Shown piece after piece: positions 44,183 to 52,891 of a DNA stretch of 64,000 nucleotides (position 1 is the stretch's first letter; the number at the start of each line of letters is the position of its first letter). The notes under the pieces are model-generated. The model searched no databases, was not told the DNA's origin, and saw only the letters and a list, made by a program, of their open reading frames with translations. Both the position numbers and the translations under genes were made by a program. Source of the DNA: Streptomyces alboniger. GTDB lineage: Bacteria > Actinomycetota > Actinomycetes > Streptomycetales > Streptomycetaceae. The DNA is taken from assembly GCF_008704395.1 (NCBI RefSeq), contig NZ_CP023695.1, positions 1,550,001 to 1,614,000 on the forward strand, given 5' to 3'.

Positions 44183-44982
44183 GCGACAGACCCGTGCCGA
44201 TCCTCATGTACCACTCGATCGCGCGGCTGCCGAGCGCGGCGACGCGCGGCCTGTCGGTGTCACCCGAGGCTTTCGCACGCCAGATGGAGGTGCTCGGCGA
44301 GCGGGGCTTCACCCCCCTCACCACCGGCCAACTCGCCGCCGTCTGGCGGTCATCGGGCGCCTCGCTGCCCGAACGCCCCGTCCTGATCACATTCGACGAC
44401 GGCTACGAGGGCGTGCACCGGTACGCGCTGCCCGAGCTGGCCAGGCACGGCTTCACCTCCACCCTGTTCGTCTCCACGGGCTGGCTGCGCGGGGAGCACG
44501 ACACCGGCGGCGGTCTCGACCTCATGCTCGACTGGGACCAGGTGCGCGAGCTGGCCGCCGCGGGGACGGAGATCGGGGGGCACGGCCACACCCATCTCGA
44601 ACTCGATCAACTCACCGACGAAGAACTGCGGTTGGAACTGAGCCGCTGCCGTGACATCGTCGTCGGCGAGCTGGGCACCCGGCCCGTGTCCTTCGCGTAT
44701 CCCTACGGTTACTCCAACCGAAGGGTGCGCGGGCGGGTGCGGGAGGCGGGCTTCGCCCAGTCGCTCGCCGTCGGCAACACCCTGGCCCGCCGCGCCCAGG
44801 GCCCGTACGCGCTGCGGCGGGTCACCGTGCGACGATCCACCGGAACCGAGGAGTTCGAGCGGCTCGTGGAGGGCCGCGCCATCGCCCGTACGTTCGCCAG
44901 GGACCATGTCCTCACCAAGGGGTACGCCATGGTCCGCAGAGCCCGACAGGTCCGCCGGAAGGCCATCAGTTCCCGTGTCTGA
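44179..44982 (+). CDS. Polysaccharide deacetylase (NodB / CE4)
   Basis: A 267-residue CE4 enzyme without signal peptide. Motif 1 TFDDGYEGVH (catalytic and metal Asp), motif 2 GGHGHTHLEL (metal His residues), motif 3 SFAYPYGYSN are intact. It removes N- or O-acetyl groups from sugar polymers or precursors. ATG 44179 overlaps the glycosyltransferase stop (ATGA); its own stop overlaps the next GTG. A cytoplasmic position suggests deacetylation of lipid-linked precursors, unless a non-classical export occurs. Confidence 0.92.
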   Translation: MSDRPVPILMYHSIARLPSAATRGLSVSPEAFARQMEVLGERGFTPLTTGQLAAVWRSSGASLPERPVLITFDDGYEGVHRYALPELARHGFTSTLFVSTGWLRGEHDTGGGLDLMLDWDQVRELAAAGTEIGGHGHTHLELDQLTDEELRLELSRCRDIVVGELGTRPVSFAYPYGYSNRRVRGRVREAGFAQSLAVGNTLARRAQGPYALRRVTVRRSTGTEEFERLVEGRAIARTFARDHVLTKGYAMVRRARQVRRKAISSRV

Positions 44983-47900
44983 CACGACCACCGCCCACGC
45001 CGACGTCTCCGGTTCGGACACCGGGGAGCAGCCGCCGTCCGGCAAGCCCCGCAGGACGCGCAGAATGCGCCTGCCCGGCGGGGGCGGCGGCAGCCCGTTG
45101 TTCCGCAACGCCTACGCGCTCATGCTCAACACGGGTATATCCGGTGTGCTCGGCGTCGGCTTCTGGCTGGCCGCCGCCCGGTACTACTCGGAGTCGGCGG
45201 TCGGCCAGGGCTCGGCGGCGATCGCGGCGATGAAGCTCCTCGCGGGCCTCACCGCCGTGACGCTGACCGGCGCCCTCGCGCGGTTCATCCCCATCGCGGG
45301 CCGCGCGACGGGCAAGCTCATCTTCCGTACGTACGCGGGCAGTTCGGTGGCGGTGGCGCTCGCCGCGGTGGTGTTCCTGCTCACGCTCAGCTCATGGGGG
45401 CCCTCGTACCGCTTCCTGCACGGCCCGGTGCACGGCGTCGGGTTCGTCCTCGCCGTCGTGGCCTGGTCGGTCCTGACCTTGCAGGACGGTGTCCTGACCG
45501 GGCTGCGCAACGCGCTCTGGGTGCCCGTCGGCAACACCGCCTTCTCGGTGGCGAAGCTGGGGCTGCTCATCGCGATGGCCGCCGCGATCCCCACGGCGGG
45601 GGTCTTCGTCTCCTGGGTCGCCTCCATCCTCGTCTCGGTGATCCCGCTCGGCTGGCTCGTCTTCCGGCGCCTGGTGCCGCGCCATGTGAAGGCCACCGAC
45701 GGCAGGACGAAACCGCCGACGCTGCGCGAGATCGGCCGCTTCCTCGCCGGTGACTACACCGGCTCGCTCTTCTCGCTCGCCGTGGTCTATCTCGTCCCGG
45801 TGATCGTCGCCTCGCAGGTCAGCTCGGTCGACAACGCGTACTTCTACATCACCACCACCATCGGCGGCACCGTCAACCTCCTCGCCATCAACATGGGCGC
45901 CTCACTGACCGTGGAGGGCGCGCACGATCCGGCGCGGCTCGCCGCCAACACCCGGGCCGCGCTGCGCCGGATGGCGGTGATCATGCTGCCGGTCTGCGCC
46001 GTCCTCTTCCTCGCGGCGCCGCTCGTACTGCGCATGTTCGGGCAGGGATACGCGGACGCCGCCACTCCCCTGCTGCGCTGGTTCGCGGTGGGGGCGCTGC
46101 TGCGGGTCGTCATGGAGACGTACTTCGCGGTGCAGCGGGCGCAGAGCAAGACCTCCGGGATCGCCTGGCTCCAGGGCCTGCTGTGCGTACTGGTCCTCGG
46201 TCTCACGCTGATCCTGCTGCCGCGGATGGGGCTGGCCGGCGCGGGTGTCGCGGAGATCTCAAGCCTGGCGGTGATCGTCGCGATCGCGGCGCCCAAGCTG
46301 TACCGCGTGATGCGGGTGGCGCCCGGCGGCGGGCCCGCCCGGGGCGCGGCCCCCGACGGGGACCTGGCCGACCTCGGGACGCCGGACGCGCCCGCGGGGC
46401 GGGTGCGGGCGGAAACCCCCGGGGGCCGGGCCGAGGGCGCCGCGTACAAGGAGCGGCACGGGCCCGCGTGGGCGCTGCGGGAGTCCCTGGACTCGGACAC
46501 CCTCCAGCTGGCCGTGCAGCTCGACTTCGAACACCAGGAGCGCAGGCCGGACGTGCGGCCCGGCCCTGGCACGCCCGCCGCCGGCACCTCCGTCCTCGGG
46601 GTGACCACGGCGAAGAGCGAGGGGGACGACATGGAGCACCGGCCCACGTGGGCGCTGAGAACCCCGGCCACCGGGCCGTCCTCGCCCCTGCCGACCACGG
46701 CGGGACCGGAGGCGGGTCCGGGAGCGGGCCCGGATGCAGGTCCGGAAGCAAGTCCGGAAACAGGTCCGGAAGCCGAGCCCCAGGACCATGCCGTCGCCGA
46801 GAGGCCGTCGGCCTCGGCCTCCGAGGCGTCCCTCGCCGAGCGGCCCCACGCCGAGGAGAGCGTGGCGAGGCGGGAGGGGCCGGGGCAGCCGCGGTCCCCC
46901 GAGCCGGACACCGATGACCCGCTCGCCGAAGCGCCGTCCGCCTTCCCGCACCCGTCCCGCCTGCGCGTCCTCGTCATGGCGCTGCTGCTGGCCGTCGCGC
47001 TCGCCCTGTACTGGGTGCCCGTCATCGGCCTCGGCGAGCGGGACCTGGACGGCATGGGCGGGCTCGGCCTGATCTCCGTGCTGCCCGCACCGACACTGCT
47101 CGGCGCCGCGCTGCTGGTCGTCGTGTTCGCCGTACTGCTCTGGATGGACCGGCCGATCAAGGGCCTCCTCCTGGTGACGCTGCTCGCCACGGTCGTGTCG
47201 CTGCACGCGCTGCCCGCGGTCATCGAGACCGAGCCGCGGTTCGCCACGGCCTGGCAGCACCTGGGCTTCATGGAGTACATCGACCGGACCGGCACCGCCG
47301 TGCCCGATCTGGACGCGCGCTGGAGCTGGCCCGGCTTCTTCGCCGCGGCCACGTTCGTCGCACAGGCGTGCGGCGTCTCGGACATGACCGAGGTGATCCG
47401 CTGGTGGCCGACGGCCATGCAACTGCTCTATCTGGCGCCGATGTTCCTGCTCGTGCGCTCGATGCGGGCGGCCTGGCGCGCCAAGTGGACGGGACTGTGG
47501 ATCTTCGTACTGAGCGGCTGGGTCGGCCAGGACTACTTCTCCCCGCAGGGCTTCACGTACCTGCTCTACATCGCGTTCGTCGCCGTACTCCTGGTGTGGT
47601 TCCGCGCCCCGCGCGTGCTGTGGGCCAAGCGGCGCCCCGGTGAGAGCGAGGTCGAGCCGGCGGGCCGCGGGGAGCGCGCGGTGCTGCTCCTGGTCCTTGT
47701 CGGCCTCTTCTCGGCGACCGTGCCCGCCCATCAGCTGACGCCGTTCGTGATGCTCGGCGTCCTCGCCGTGCTCGTCCTGATCGGCCGCTCGGAGCTGCGC
47801 GGCCTGCCGATGCTGTTCGGGGTGATGGTCGTCGTGTGGCTGGGCTTCCTCGCCGAGCCGTACTGGTCGGGGCACTTCAACGAACTGTTCGGCGGGGTCG

Positions 47901-48964
47901 GTGGTGTCGGCGGCAACGTCTCCTCGTCGGTCTCCGGGCGCATCGAGGGAGGCAGCTCGACGCATCAGCTCGTGCTGTACGTGCGCGTGGCGATGGCCGG
48001 CGGGGTCATGGCGTTCGCCTGCTGGGGCTGGTGGCGGCGGCGCTTCTACCGGTACAGCGAGCGTTCGCTCCTCGTCCTGACCTTCGTGCCGTTCCTCGGC
48101 TTCGGCATGCAGTCGTACGGCGGTGAGATGGCCCTGCGCGTCTTCATGTTCGCGCTGCCGGGCGCGGCGCTGCTCGCCGGGCTCGCGCTGTTCCCGCGGG
48201 CGGGCCTCACCGAGAAGGAGCGGGACCGGGACCGGGTGAGCCTCGCGCCGCTGGCCGCGCTGATGGCCGGGCTGGTCCTGATGGGCGGCTTCCTGGTGGC
48301 GCGCTGGGGCAACGAGGCGTTCGAGCGGATCCGGCCCGGCGAGGTCGCGGCCATGGAGTACGTGTACGCGCACGACGAGCCGACCGTGCGGCTGCTGTGG
48401 ATGAGCAACGACACGGTGAACAACGTGACGCCCGCGATGCCGTGGGGCACCCGCGACATGGAGAAGGTCGAGTACGTCCCCACGCTCGCGCCCGCCGACC
48501 CGGTCCTGGTCTCCGGCCTTGTGAAGGCGCTCAAGGACGCGGGGCCCAACTCGTATCTGATGATCAACCGCGGTCAGTCGACGTATCTCCAGCTGGACGC
48601 GGGCTATGCGAAGACGTGGGAGCCGCGGCTCATCCGCCACCTCGACGACCGCCGGGAGCTGAAGAAGGTCCTCACCAACGAGGACGCCACCCTCTACAGC
48701 CTGCGTGGACGGCCGGACGGCGCGGCGCCGAAGGCCGATCCGGGGGCGGTCGGGCCGAAGGTGACGTGGACGCCGTGGACGGTGGTGGGCGCGCTCGCCG
48801 CCGTGGCGCTCGTGCTGCTGCTCACCACGCGCGAGGTGGTGCGGGTGGCGGCGGCGCCGAGCGTGCGGCAGCAGCGGTGGCTACAGAGCAGTTTCTGGTT
48901 CTCGCTGCCGTTGCTCGCGGTGCTGTTCGCGTCGCTGATCCAGCGGTTCGTGACGCTGGCGTGA
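44975..48964 (+). CDS. Giant fusion: Wzx/MATE-like polysaccharide flippase + second polytopic (Wzy/GT-C-like) domain
   Basis: A 1329-residue membrane protein. Residues about 40-445 are a MOP-superfamily flippase with 12-14 helices (SPLFRNAYALMLNTGISGVL; ALARFIPIAGRATGKL). A 200-residue hydrophilic linker follows with GPEAGPGAGPDAGPEAS-type repeats. From about residue 655 to the end there is a second block of 10-12 helices (SRLRVLVMALLLAVALALYW) with large outside loops and a final soluble patch (YLMINRGQSTYLQLDAGY) before two last helices. The second half resembles polymerase or GT-C enzymes only in topology; an acidic GERDLDGMGG follows helix 1. Flippase plus polymerase or transferase in one chain would couple export to assembly. 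Confidence 0.85.
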   Translation: MSDTTTAHADVSGSDTGEQPPSGKPRRTRRMRLPGGGGGSPLFRNAYALMLNTGISGVLGVGFWLAAARYYSESAVGQGSAAIAAMKLLAGLTAVTLTGALARFIPIAGRATGKLIFRTYAGSSVAVALAAVVFLLTLSSWGPSYRFLHGPVHGVGFVLAVVAWSVLTLQDGVLTGLRNALWVPVGNTAFSVAKLGLLIAMAAAIPTAGVFVSWVASILVSVIPLGWLVFRRLVPRHVKATDGRTKPPTLREIGRFLAGDYTGSLFSLAVVYLVPVIVASQVSSVDNAYFYITTTIGGTVNLLAINMGASLTVEGAHDPARLAANTRAALRRMAVIMLPVCAVLFLAAPLVLRMFGQGYADAATPLLRWFAVGALLRVVMETYFAVQRAQSKTSGIAWLQGLLCVLVLGLTLILLPRMGLAGAGVAEISSLAVIVAIAAPKLYRVMRVAPGGGPARGAAPDGDLADLGTPDAPAGRVRAETPGGRAEGAAYKERHGPAWALRESLDSDTLQLAVQLDFEHQERRPDVRPGPGTPAAGTSVLGVTTAKSEGDDMEHRPTWALRTPATGPSSPLPTTAGPEAGPGAGPDAGPEASPETGPEAEPQDHAVAERPSASASEASLAERPHAEESVARREGPGQPRSPEPDTDDPLAEAPSAFPHPSRLRVLVMALLLAVALALYWVPVIGLGERDLDGMGGLGLISVLPAPTLLGAALLVVVFAVLLWMDRPIKGLLLVTLLATVVSLHALPAVIETEPRFATAWQHLGFMEYIDRTGTAVPDLDARWSWPGFFAAATFVAQACGVSDMTEVIRWWPTAMQLLYLAPMFLLVRSMRAAWRAKWTGLWIFVLSGWVGQDYFSPQGFTYLLYIAFVAVLLVWFRAPRVLWAKRRPGESEVEPAGRGERAVLLLVLVGLFSATVPAHQLTPFVMLGVLAVLVLIGRSELRGLPMLFGVMVVVWLGFLAEPYWSGHFNELFGGVGGVGGNVSSSVSGRIEGGSSTHQLVLYVRVAMAGGVMAFACWGWWRRRFYRYSERSLLVLTFVPFLGFGMQSYGGEMALRVFMFALPGAALLAGLALFPRAGLTEKERDRDRVSLAPLAALMAGLVLMGGFLVARWGNEAFERIRPGEVAAMEYVYAHDEPTVRLLWMSNDTVNNVTPAMPWGTRDMEKVEYVPTLAPADPVLVSGLVKALKDAGPNSYLMINRGQSTYLQLDAGYAKTWEPRLIRHLDDRRELKKVLTNEDATLYSLRGRPDGAAPKADPGAVGPKVTWTPWTVVGALAAVALVLLLTTREVVRVAAAPSVRQQRWLQSSFWFSLPLLAVLFASLIQRFVTLA
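46701..46777 (+). repeat. In-frame 12-nt-based tandem repeat in the flippase-fusion linker
   Basis: Units related to GGTCCGGAAGCA encode GPEA/GPGA/GPDA/SPET tetrapeptides. They form the centre of the hydrophilic linker between the two membrane halves; copy number may vary between strains. Confidence 0.7.
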
Positions 48965-49032
48965 GCGTGGCCTTCGGGGGATGGCGTGAGCGTGGCTTCG
49001 AGGGGGTGGCGCCAGCGTGGCTTCGGGGCGTG
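48958..49032 (+). repeat. Three 25-bp tandem repeats spanning a stop codon
   Basis: Three consecutive 25-bp units (48958-48982, 48983-49007, 49008-49032) begin GGCGTGAGCGTGGCCTTCGG; the third is more divergent. The first contains the stop of the flippase fusion; the rest are intergenic. Confidence 0.75.
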
Positions 49033-49037
49033 GGCCC

Positions 49038-49060
49038 GGTGGCTCAGCGCTTGAGCCACC
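49038..49060. terminator. Bidirectional terminator hairpin
   Basis: GGTGGCTCA, loop GCGCT, TGAGCCACC: a perfect 9-bp stem. It overlaps the last codons and stop of the leftward GH39-like gene and follows the rightward operon. Confidence 0.65.
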
Positions 49061-50465
49061 TCACCTCGTACCCCTTCAGGTCGAACCGCTGCCCGTCCAC
49101 CTTGGCGCTGATCTGCCGGTCGAGGGTGTTCGCCACGAGGACCGCCTCGTCGTCGGCGAGGACGCGGAGGTGGGGGCGGTCGTCGGCGGCGACCGTCACC
49201 GTCTCGTACGTGGTGCCGGGGCCGAACTCCTTGCCGAACCGCTCGATGAGCTCCAGCATCGGCAACTTGGCGCCGCCATCCGCCTGTTGGGTGGCCGACC
49301 ACAGGCAGCCCGCGCACTTCGCACCCCGCTTCTGCGGGTTCCAGTAGAAGCCGCTGGTGGCGCCGCCGCGGGCGATCGCCATCAGGCCCGACGCGTGGAC
49401 GGCCACGCGGTGCGCCTCGGACCAGTCGTCGCGGTTGTCCTGGCTGTCGCCGGGCTCCACGTAGTACTCGGCCCACCACAGGGGCAGGTCCCCGGTCCGC
49501 TCGCGCACCCACTCGCCGACGGCCGTGAGCTTCTCGGTGGCCTTGAACTCGTCGGGCAGCATCTCGTCGTCGGCGGTGTAGCTGGCGCCGTCGACGACGA
49601 CGAAGTCCGCGCCCTTCTTGTGCTTGTTCCAGTACGCGAAGGCGTCGAGGGGCCGCTGGTCGAGACGGCCCCAGGGCCCCTCCACGTCGGAGGCGTTCTG
49701 GGTCTGGCGGGGGTCGATGCTGTCCATGACCAGGTAGGGGCCGCCGACCATGATGTTCTTGTCGACCTTCTTCAGCTCGCGGTGGACGAGGTTGTAGAGG
49801 TCGGTGTAGCCCTCGTAGTCCCAGCGGGCCTTCTCGTTGTTCCAGAAGCCCTTGAACTCGTTCCAGACGATGAAGTGGCGTACGTCCGGATAGCGCTTGG
49901 CGACCGTCGCGGCGAGCCGCGCGAAGTCGTCGTAGTGCTCGCGCTTCGGGGCGGTCTCCAGCGCCTGCTGGCTCCAATCGGTGTTCTCCGCGCCGGGCTT
50001 GCCGCCCTTCATCCAGTCCGGGGCGCAGCAGAGCGTGACCACGGGCGTGCCCTTGCTCGCCCGGATGAAGTCGATCCGGCGGTCCATGTCGGAGAAGTCG
50101 TAGCGGCCGTCGACCGGTTCCGGGTTGCCCGCGCCCCAGCCCATGATGTGCTGGATCTGCGGGATGGGCCGTCCCTGCCCCGCGAGTTCGCCGCGGACGC
50201 GCTCGACGGCTGCCTCCTCGCCCTCGTCCGCGCTGTACTGGGTGTGGGTGAAGCCCCAGCCGACCTCCGGCGCGGTCTCCCTGGGCGGGACCGCGGGCGT
50301 GCCGTGCACCTTGTCGCCGTCCGTCGTGGTGCCCTCGGTGCTGCCGTCGTCCCCGGGCATCGTGTAGACCAATGTGATCACCAGGGCCAGTAGGGCCGCA
50401 CCAACGCCGAGCAGTGCGGTGAGCCGCCACCGCCGTGCATCCGAAAACCACCCATGACGTCCCAT
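49044..50465 (-). CDS. Membrane-anchored GH39-like glycoside hydrolase
   Basis: A 473-residue protein with one N-terminal membrane anchor (RLTALLGVGAALLALVITLV) and an outside TIM-barrel hydrolase. The clan-A acid/base Glu is in HFIVWNEFKGFWN and the nucleophile Glu in PLWWAEYYVEPG, matching the two-Glu pattern of GH39 beta-xylosidase-like enzymes; GWGFTHTQYSADEGEEAA starts the barrel. ATG 50465 is used; a TTG 9 bp upstream is possible. It converges on the exopolysaccharide operon and may trim or release the polymer outside the membrane. Confidence 0.85.
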   Translation of the reverse strand: MGRHGWFSDARRWRLTALLGVGAALLALVITLVYTMPGDDGSTEGTTTDGDKVHGTPAVPPRETAPEVGWGFTHTQYSADEGEEAAVERVRGELAGQGRPIPQIQHIMGWGAGNPEPVDGRYDFSDMDRRIDFIRASKGTPVVTLCCAPDWMKGGKPGAENTDWSQQALETAPKREHYDDFARLAATVAKRYPDVRHFIVWNEFKGFWNNEKARWDYEGYTDLYNLVHRELKKVDKNIMVGGPYLVMDSIDPRQTQNASDVEGPWGRLDQRPLDAFAYWNKHKKGADFVVVDGASYTADDEMLPDEFKATEKLTAVGEWVRERTGDLPLWWAEYYVEPGDSQDNRDDWSEAHRVAVHASGLMAIARGGATSGFYWNPQKRGAKCAGCLWSATQQADGGAKLPMLELIERFGKEFGPGTTYETVTVAADDRPHLRVLADDEAVLVANTLDRQISAKVDGQRFDLKGYEVRWLKR

Positions 50466-50621
50466 CAGCGACAAGCGTATCGGTGGTCATAGGCGGTAGG
50501 ACAGGTTCCGCACAACAGCTCTTCACCGCGGTCGCGGGCGCCCGGGAGTGTGAACGGCGCGAGGGGGACGTCCCGCGGAAACCGGGTGCGCGGGGGCGCG
50601 TGCGTGGCGGATCATGGCGGC

Positions 50622-51716
50622 ATGTCTGCCAACCCTCACGACGCCCTGCCGATCCGGCTCAACGTCGACGACAGCGACTCCCCGTCGGATGTCGTGGACG
50701 CGCTGTTCCTCGGCCGCTTCGCGACGGGCGAGCAGCCCTTCTCGCACAGCGCGAACATCGAACGTGTCAAGAAGGGCTCCACCCTGCTCCCGCCCGGGGC
50801 GAGGGTGCTGCGGGCCGCCAGGGACGACGACCGCAGCGCGACGCTCGCCGAGGGCGACGGGTGGACACTGCTGGTCTCCCGCTGGAACCGCGGCGCGGAC
50901 GTCACGGTCACGGCGACCACGGCCGACCTCGCCGAGCGCGTCCTGAAGCAGGCCACGGACGGCTCTTCGGACGAGCCCGAACCCCAGCCGGATAACGTGA
51001 CCATGGGGTTCTGGTACGTCTCGCCGCGCCGCGGCCCGCACCGCACCACCCGCCAGATCTCGGCCGGTACGTGGGAAGAGGTGCGCCCCAACTACACGGC
51101 GCCGGTGGCCGACGCCATGGACAAGCTGATGAAGACGACGCCCGAGGACATCTCGGGGCGCCTGCTCCTCCTGCACGGCCCGCCGGGCACGGGCAAGACG
51201 TCGGCGCTGCGGACGCTCGCGCGGTCGTGGCGGGACTGGTGCCAGGTGGACTGCGTCCTGGACCCGGAGCGGCTCTTCGGCGACGTCGGCTATCTGATGG
51301 ACATCGCGATCGGCGAGGACGACGGCACGGCGAAGGGACGCTGGCGGCTGCTGCTCCTGGAGGACTGCGACGAGCTGATCCGCGGCGAGGCGAAGCACAC
51401 GGCGGGGCAGGCGCTCTCGCGGCTGCTCAACCTCACGGACGGCCTCCTCGGCCAGGGGCGCAACGTCCTGGTCGGCGTCACCACCAACGAGGACCTGGAG
51501 CGTCTGCACCCCGCGGTCGTCCGCCCCGGCCGGTGTCTGGCCCGTATCGAGGTCGGCGCGCTGACCCGGCCCGAGGCGGTGGAGTGGCTCGGCACGGAGG
51601 AGGGTGTCTCCCGCGACGGCGCCACCCTCGCCGAACTCTTCGCGCTGCGCCGCGGCACGTCCCCGACGTCGGTCCCCGAGCAGCGGGAGGGGGCGGACGC
51701 GGGGCTGTATCTGTAG
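50622..51716 (+). CDS. AAA-family ATPase with DUF5925 N-terminal domain
   Basis: A 364-residue protein. Residues 8-110 match the DUF5925 region (RLNVDDSDSPSDVVDALFLG). The AAA core has Walker A LLHGPPGTGKTSALRT near 185, Walker B LLLLEDCDELIRG, sensor 1 LVGVTTNEDLERL, and an Arg finger in HPAVVRPGRC, which is BCS1/CbbX-like. It probably remodels a protein partner, unknown. ATG 50622 has no strong ribosome site. Divergent from the GH39-like gene. Confidence 0.88.
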   Translation: MSANPHDALPIRLNVDDSDSPSDVVDALFLGRFATGEQPFSHSANIERVKKGSTLLPPGARVLRAARDDDRSATLAEGDGWTLLVSRWNRGADVTVTATTADLAERVLKQATDGSSDEPEPQPDNVTMGFWYVSPRRGPHRTTRQISAGTWEEVRPNYTAPVADAMDKLMKTTPEDISGRLLLLHGPPGTGKTSALRTLARSWRDWCQVDCVLDPERLFGDVGYLMDIAIGEDDGTAKGRWRLLLLEDCDELIRGEAKHTAGQALSRLLNLTDGLLGQGRNVLVGVTTNEDLERLHPAVVRPGRCLARIEVGALTRPEAVEWLGTEEGVSRDGATLAELFALRRGTSPTSVPEQREGADAGLYL

Positions 51717-51755
51717 CCCCCGCGCCCACCGGAGGGCGAGTGCCGTCGTCCGGGG

Positions 51756-52343
51756 TCAGCCGCGCAGACCCGCTTCGAGCCGGCGGTGGAGGGCGCCGAG
51801 CCGGGTGCGGCCGGGCCTGCCGGCGGGCATCCGCCCCACCACCACGCGGACCTGGGGCGGCACTTGCTCCAGCGCCCAGCGGACCTCGTCGTCGCCGACG
51901 CCGGGGTCGTCGCCCTCGGCGAACTCACGGGCCCGCGCCTGGTACACCGCGGGTCCGAGGACGTGTTTCAGCTGGTGCGGGGTGGCCAGCGGATGCAGGT
52001 AGGGGGCTCCCGCCGCACAGCCCGCGGCGCGGGCGGCGGCCGCGGCCGCGGGGTCGGCGGCCTCGCGTGCGGCCGCGTACGCGCCCCAGGCCGCGGTGCG
52101 CAGCCGCACCGTCCGCCGTCCTCCGAGCGCGAAGGCCCGGGCGGCCTCGACCGCCTCGCGCGGTCGGATGTCGGAGGGTGCCTCGGCCTCGAAGAGCGGC
52201 AGCGCGCGTGCGGCGCAGGTGACGGCCCAGAGGGTGATGAAGCGGCGGTCGTCCTCGCTCAGTGCGAATTCCTGAACGTCCTTGCTTTCCTGAAGATCCT
52301 TGCCTGCCTGAACGTCCTTGCTTTCCTGCGCGTCCTTCCTCAT
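51756..52343 (-). CDS. Imm-5-like putative immunity protein with N-terminal hexapeptide repeats
   Basis: A 195-residue protein. After an N-terminal run of Q-x-x-K-D-[VL] repeats (residues 6-24), the Imm-5-like domain begins ALSEDDRRFITLWAVTCAAR and shows IRPREAVEAARAFALG, YAAAREAADPAAAAAARAAG and a GAPYLHPLATPHQLKH helix. In its family such proteins are predicted immunity proteins of polymorphic toxin systems. No toxin gene is next to it. GGAGC precedes ATG 52343. A C-terminal basic tail follows. Confidence 0.7.
   Translation of the reverse strand: MRKDAQESKDVQAGKDLQESKDVQEFALSEDDRRFITLWAVTCAARALPLFEAEAPSDIRPREAVEAARAFALGGRRTVRLRTAAWGAYAAAREAADPAAAAAARAAGCAAGAPYLHPLATPHQLKHVLGPAVYQARAREFAEGDDPGVGDDEVRWALEQVPPQVRVVVGRMPAGRPGRTRLGALHRRLEAGLRG
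52271..52342 (-). repeat. Four 18-bp repeats encoding QESKDV-type hexapeptides
   Basis: Units of 18 bp beginning CCTGAACGTCCTTGCTTT on the plus strand occur at 52271, 52289, 52307 and 52325; units 1 and 3 are identical, 2 and 4 diverged. They encode the repeated N-terminus of the Imm-5-like protein. Confidence 0.85.
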
Positions 52344-52440
52344 GAAGCTCCATCGTATCTTTGAAGGACCGGTGGAGACTTTCGCAGAGGAACACCTTGT
52401 TCTACCGCTCTTTGACGCCGCGAAGCTTCAATCCGGGGTG

Positions 52441-52821
52441 CTAGCCGGACGTCCCGTAAGCGGCGCGCAGCGCGTCCCGTACGGCGGCCAGCGCGTCCTC
52501 CTCGGAGAGGCCGAGCCGCCGGGCCCGCTCGGCGTAGGACTGCGCCGCGGAGGACGCCTCCTTCGCGGCGGCGTCCCCGGCGGCGGCGACGAAGGTGCCG
52601 TTGCGGCCCCGGGTCTCGATGACGCCGTCGGACTCAAGGGCCCGGTACGCCTTGGCCACCGTGTTCGCCGCGAGCCCCAGCGACTGGGCGAGCCCTCGTA
52701 CCGTGGGCAGTTTGTAACCGACGGGCAGCGCGCCCGAACGTGCCTGCCCGGCGATCTGGGCCCGTACCTGCTCGTACGGCGCGTCGCCCGCGCCCTCATC
52801 GATGTCGATCTTCAAAGTCAC
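52441..52821 (-). CDS. GntR-family regulator, YtrA subfamily
   Basis: A 126-residue protein: winged helix PTVRGLAQSLGLAANTVAKA at about 45-64, with YEQVRAQIAGQARSGALPVG before and YRALESDGVIETRGRNGTFV after, then a short helical tail, the YtrA architecture without a large ligand domain. GTG 52821 follows GGGAG. YtrA regulators usually control ABC or drug transporters; none is adjacent. It is divergent from the GNAT gene. Confidence 0.88.
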   Translation of the reverse strand: MTLKIDIDEGAGDAPYEQVRAQIAGQARSGALPVGYKLPTVRGLAQSLGLAANTVAKAYRALESDGVIETRGRNGTFVAAAGDAAAKEASSAAQSYAERARRLGLSEEDALAAVRDALRAAYGTSG

Positions 52822-52891
52822 GGAGCGATTCTCCCGTACGGGCCGGAAAATGGGAGGCACCCCGGCGCGCGCCCCGCGTACCGTGCGGCCC

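Noticed and set aside
46259..48640. 793-codon minus-strand frame within the flippase-fusion gene
   Set aside because: His/Arg/Gly-rich nonsense; the plus strand encodes membrane helices with normal codon bias.
52271..52342. Repeats considered as a CRISPR array
   Set aside because: Units are 18 bp, contiguous, without spacers, and lie in frame within a protein-coding gene.
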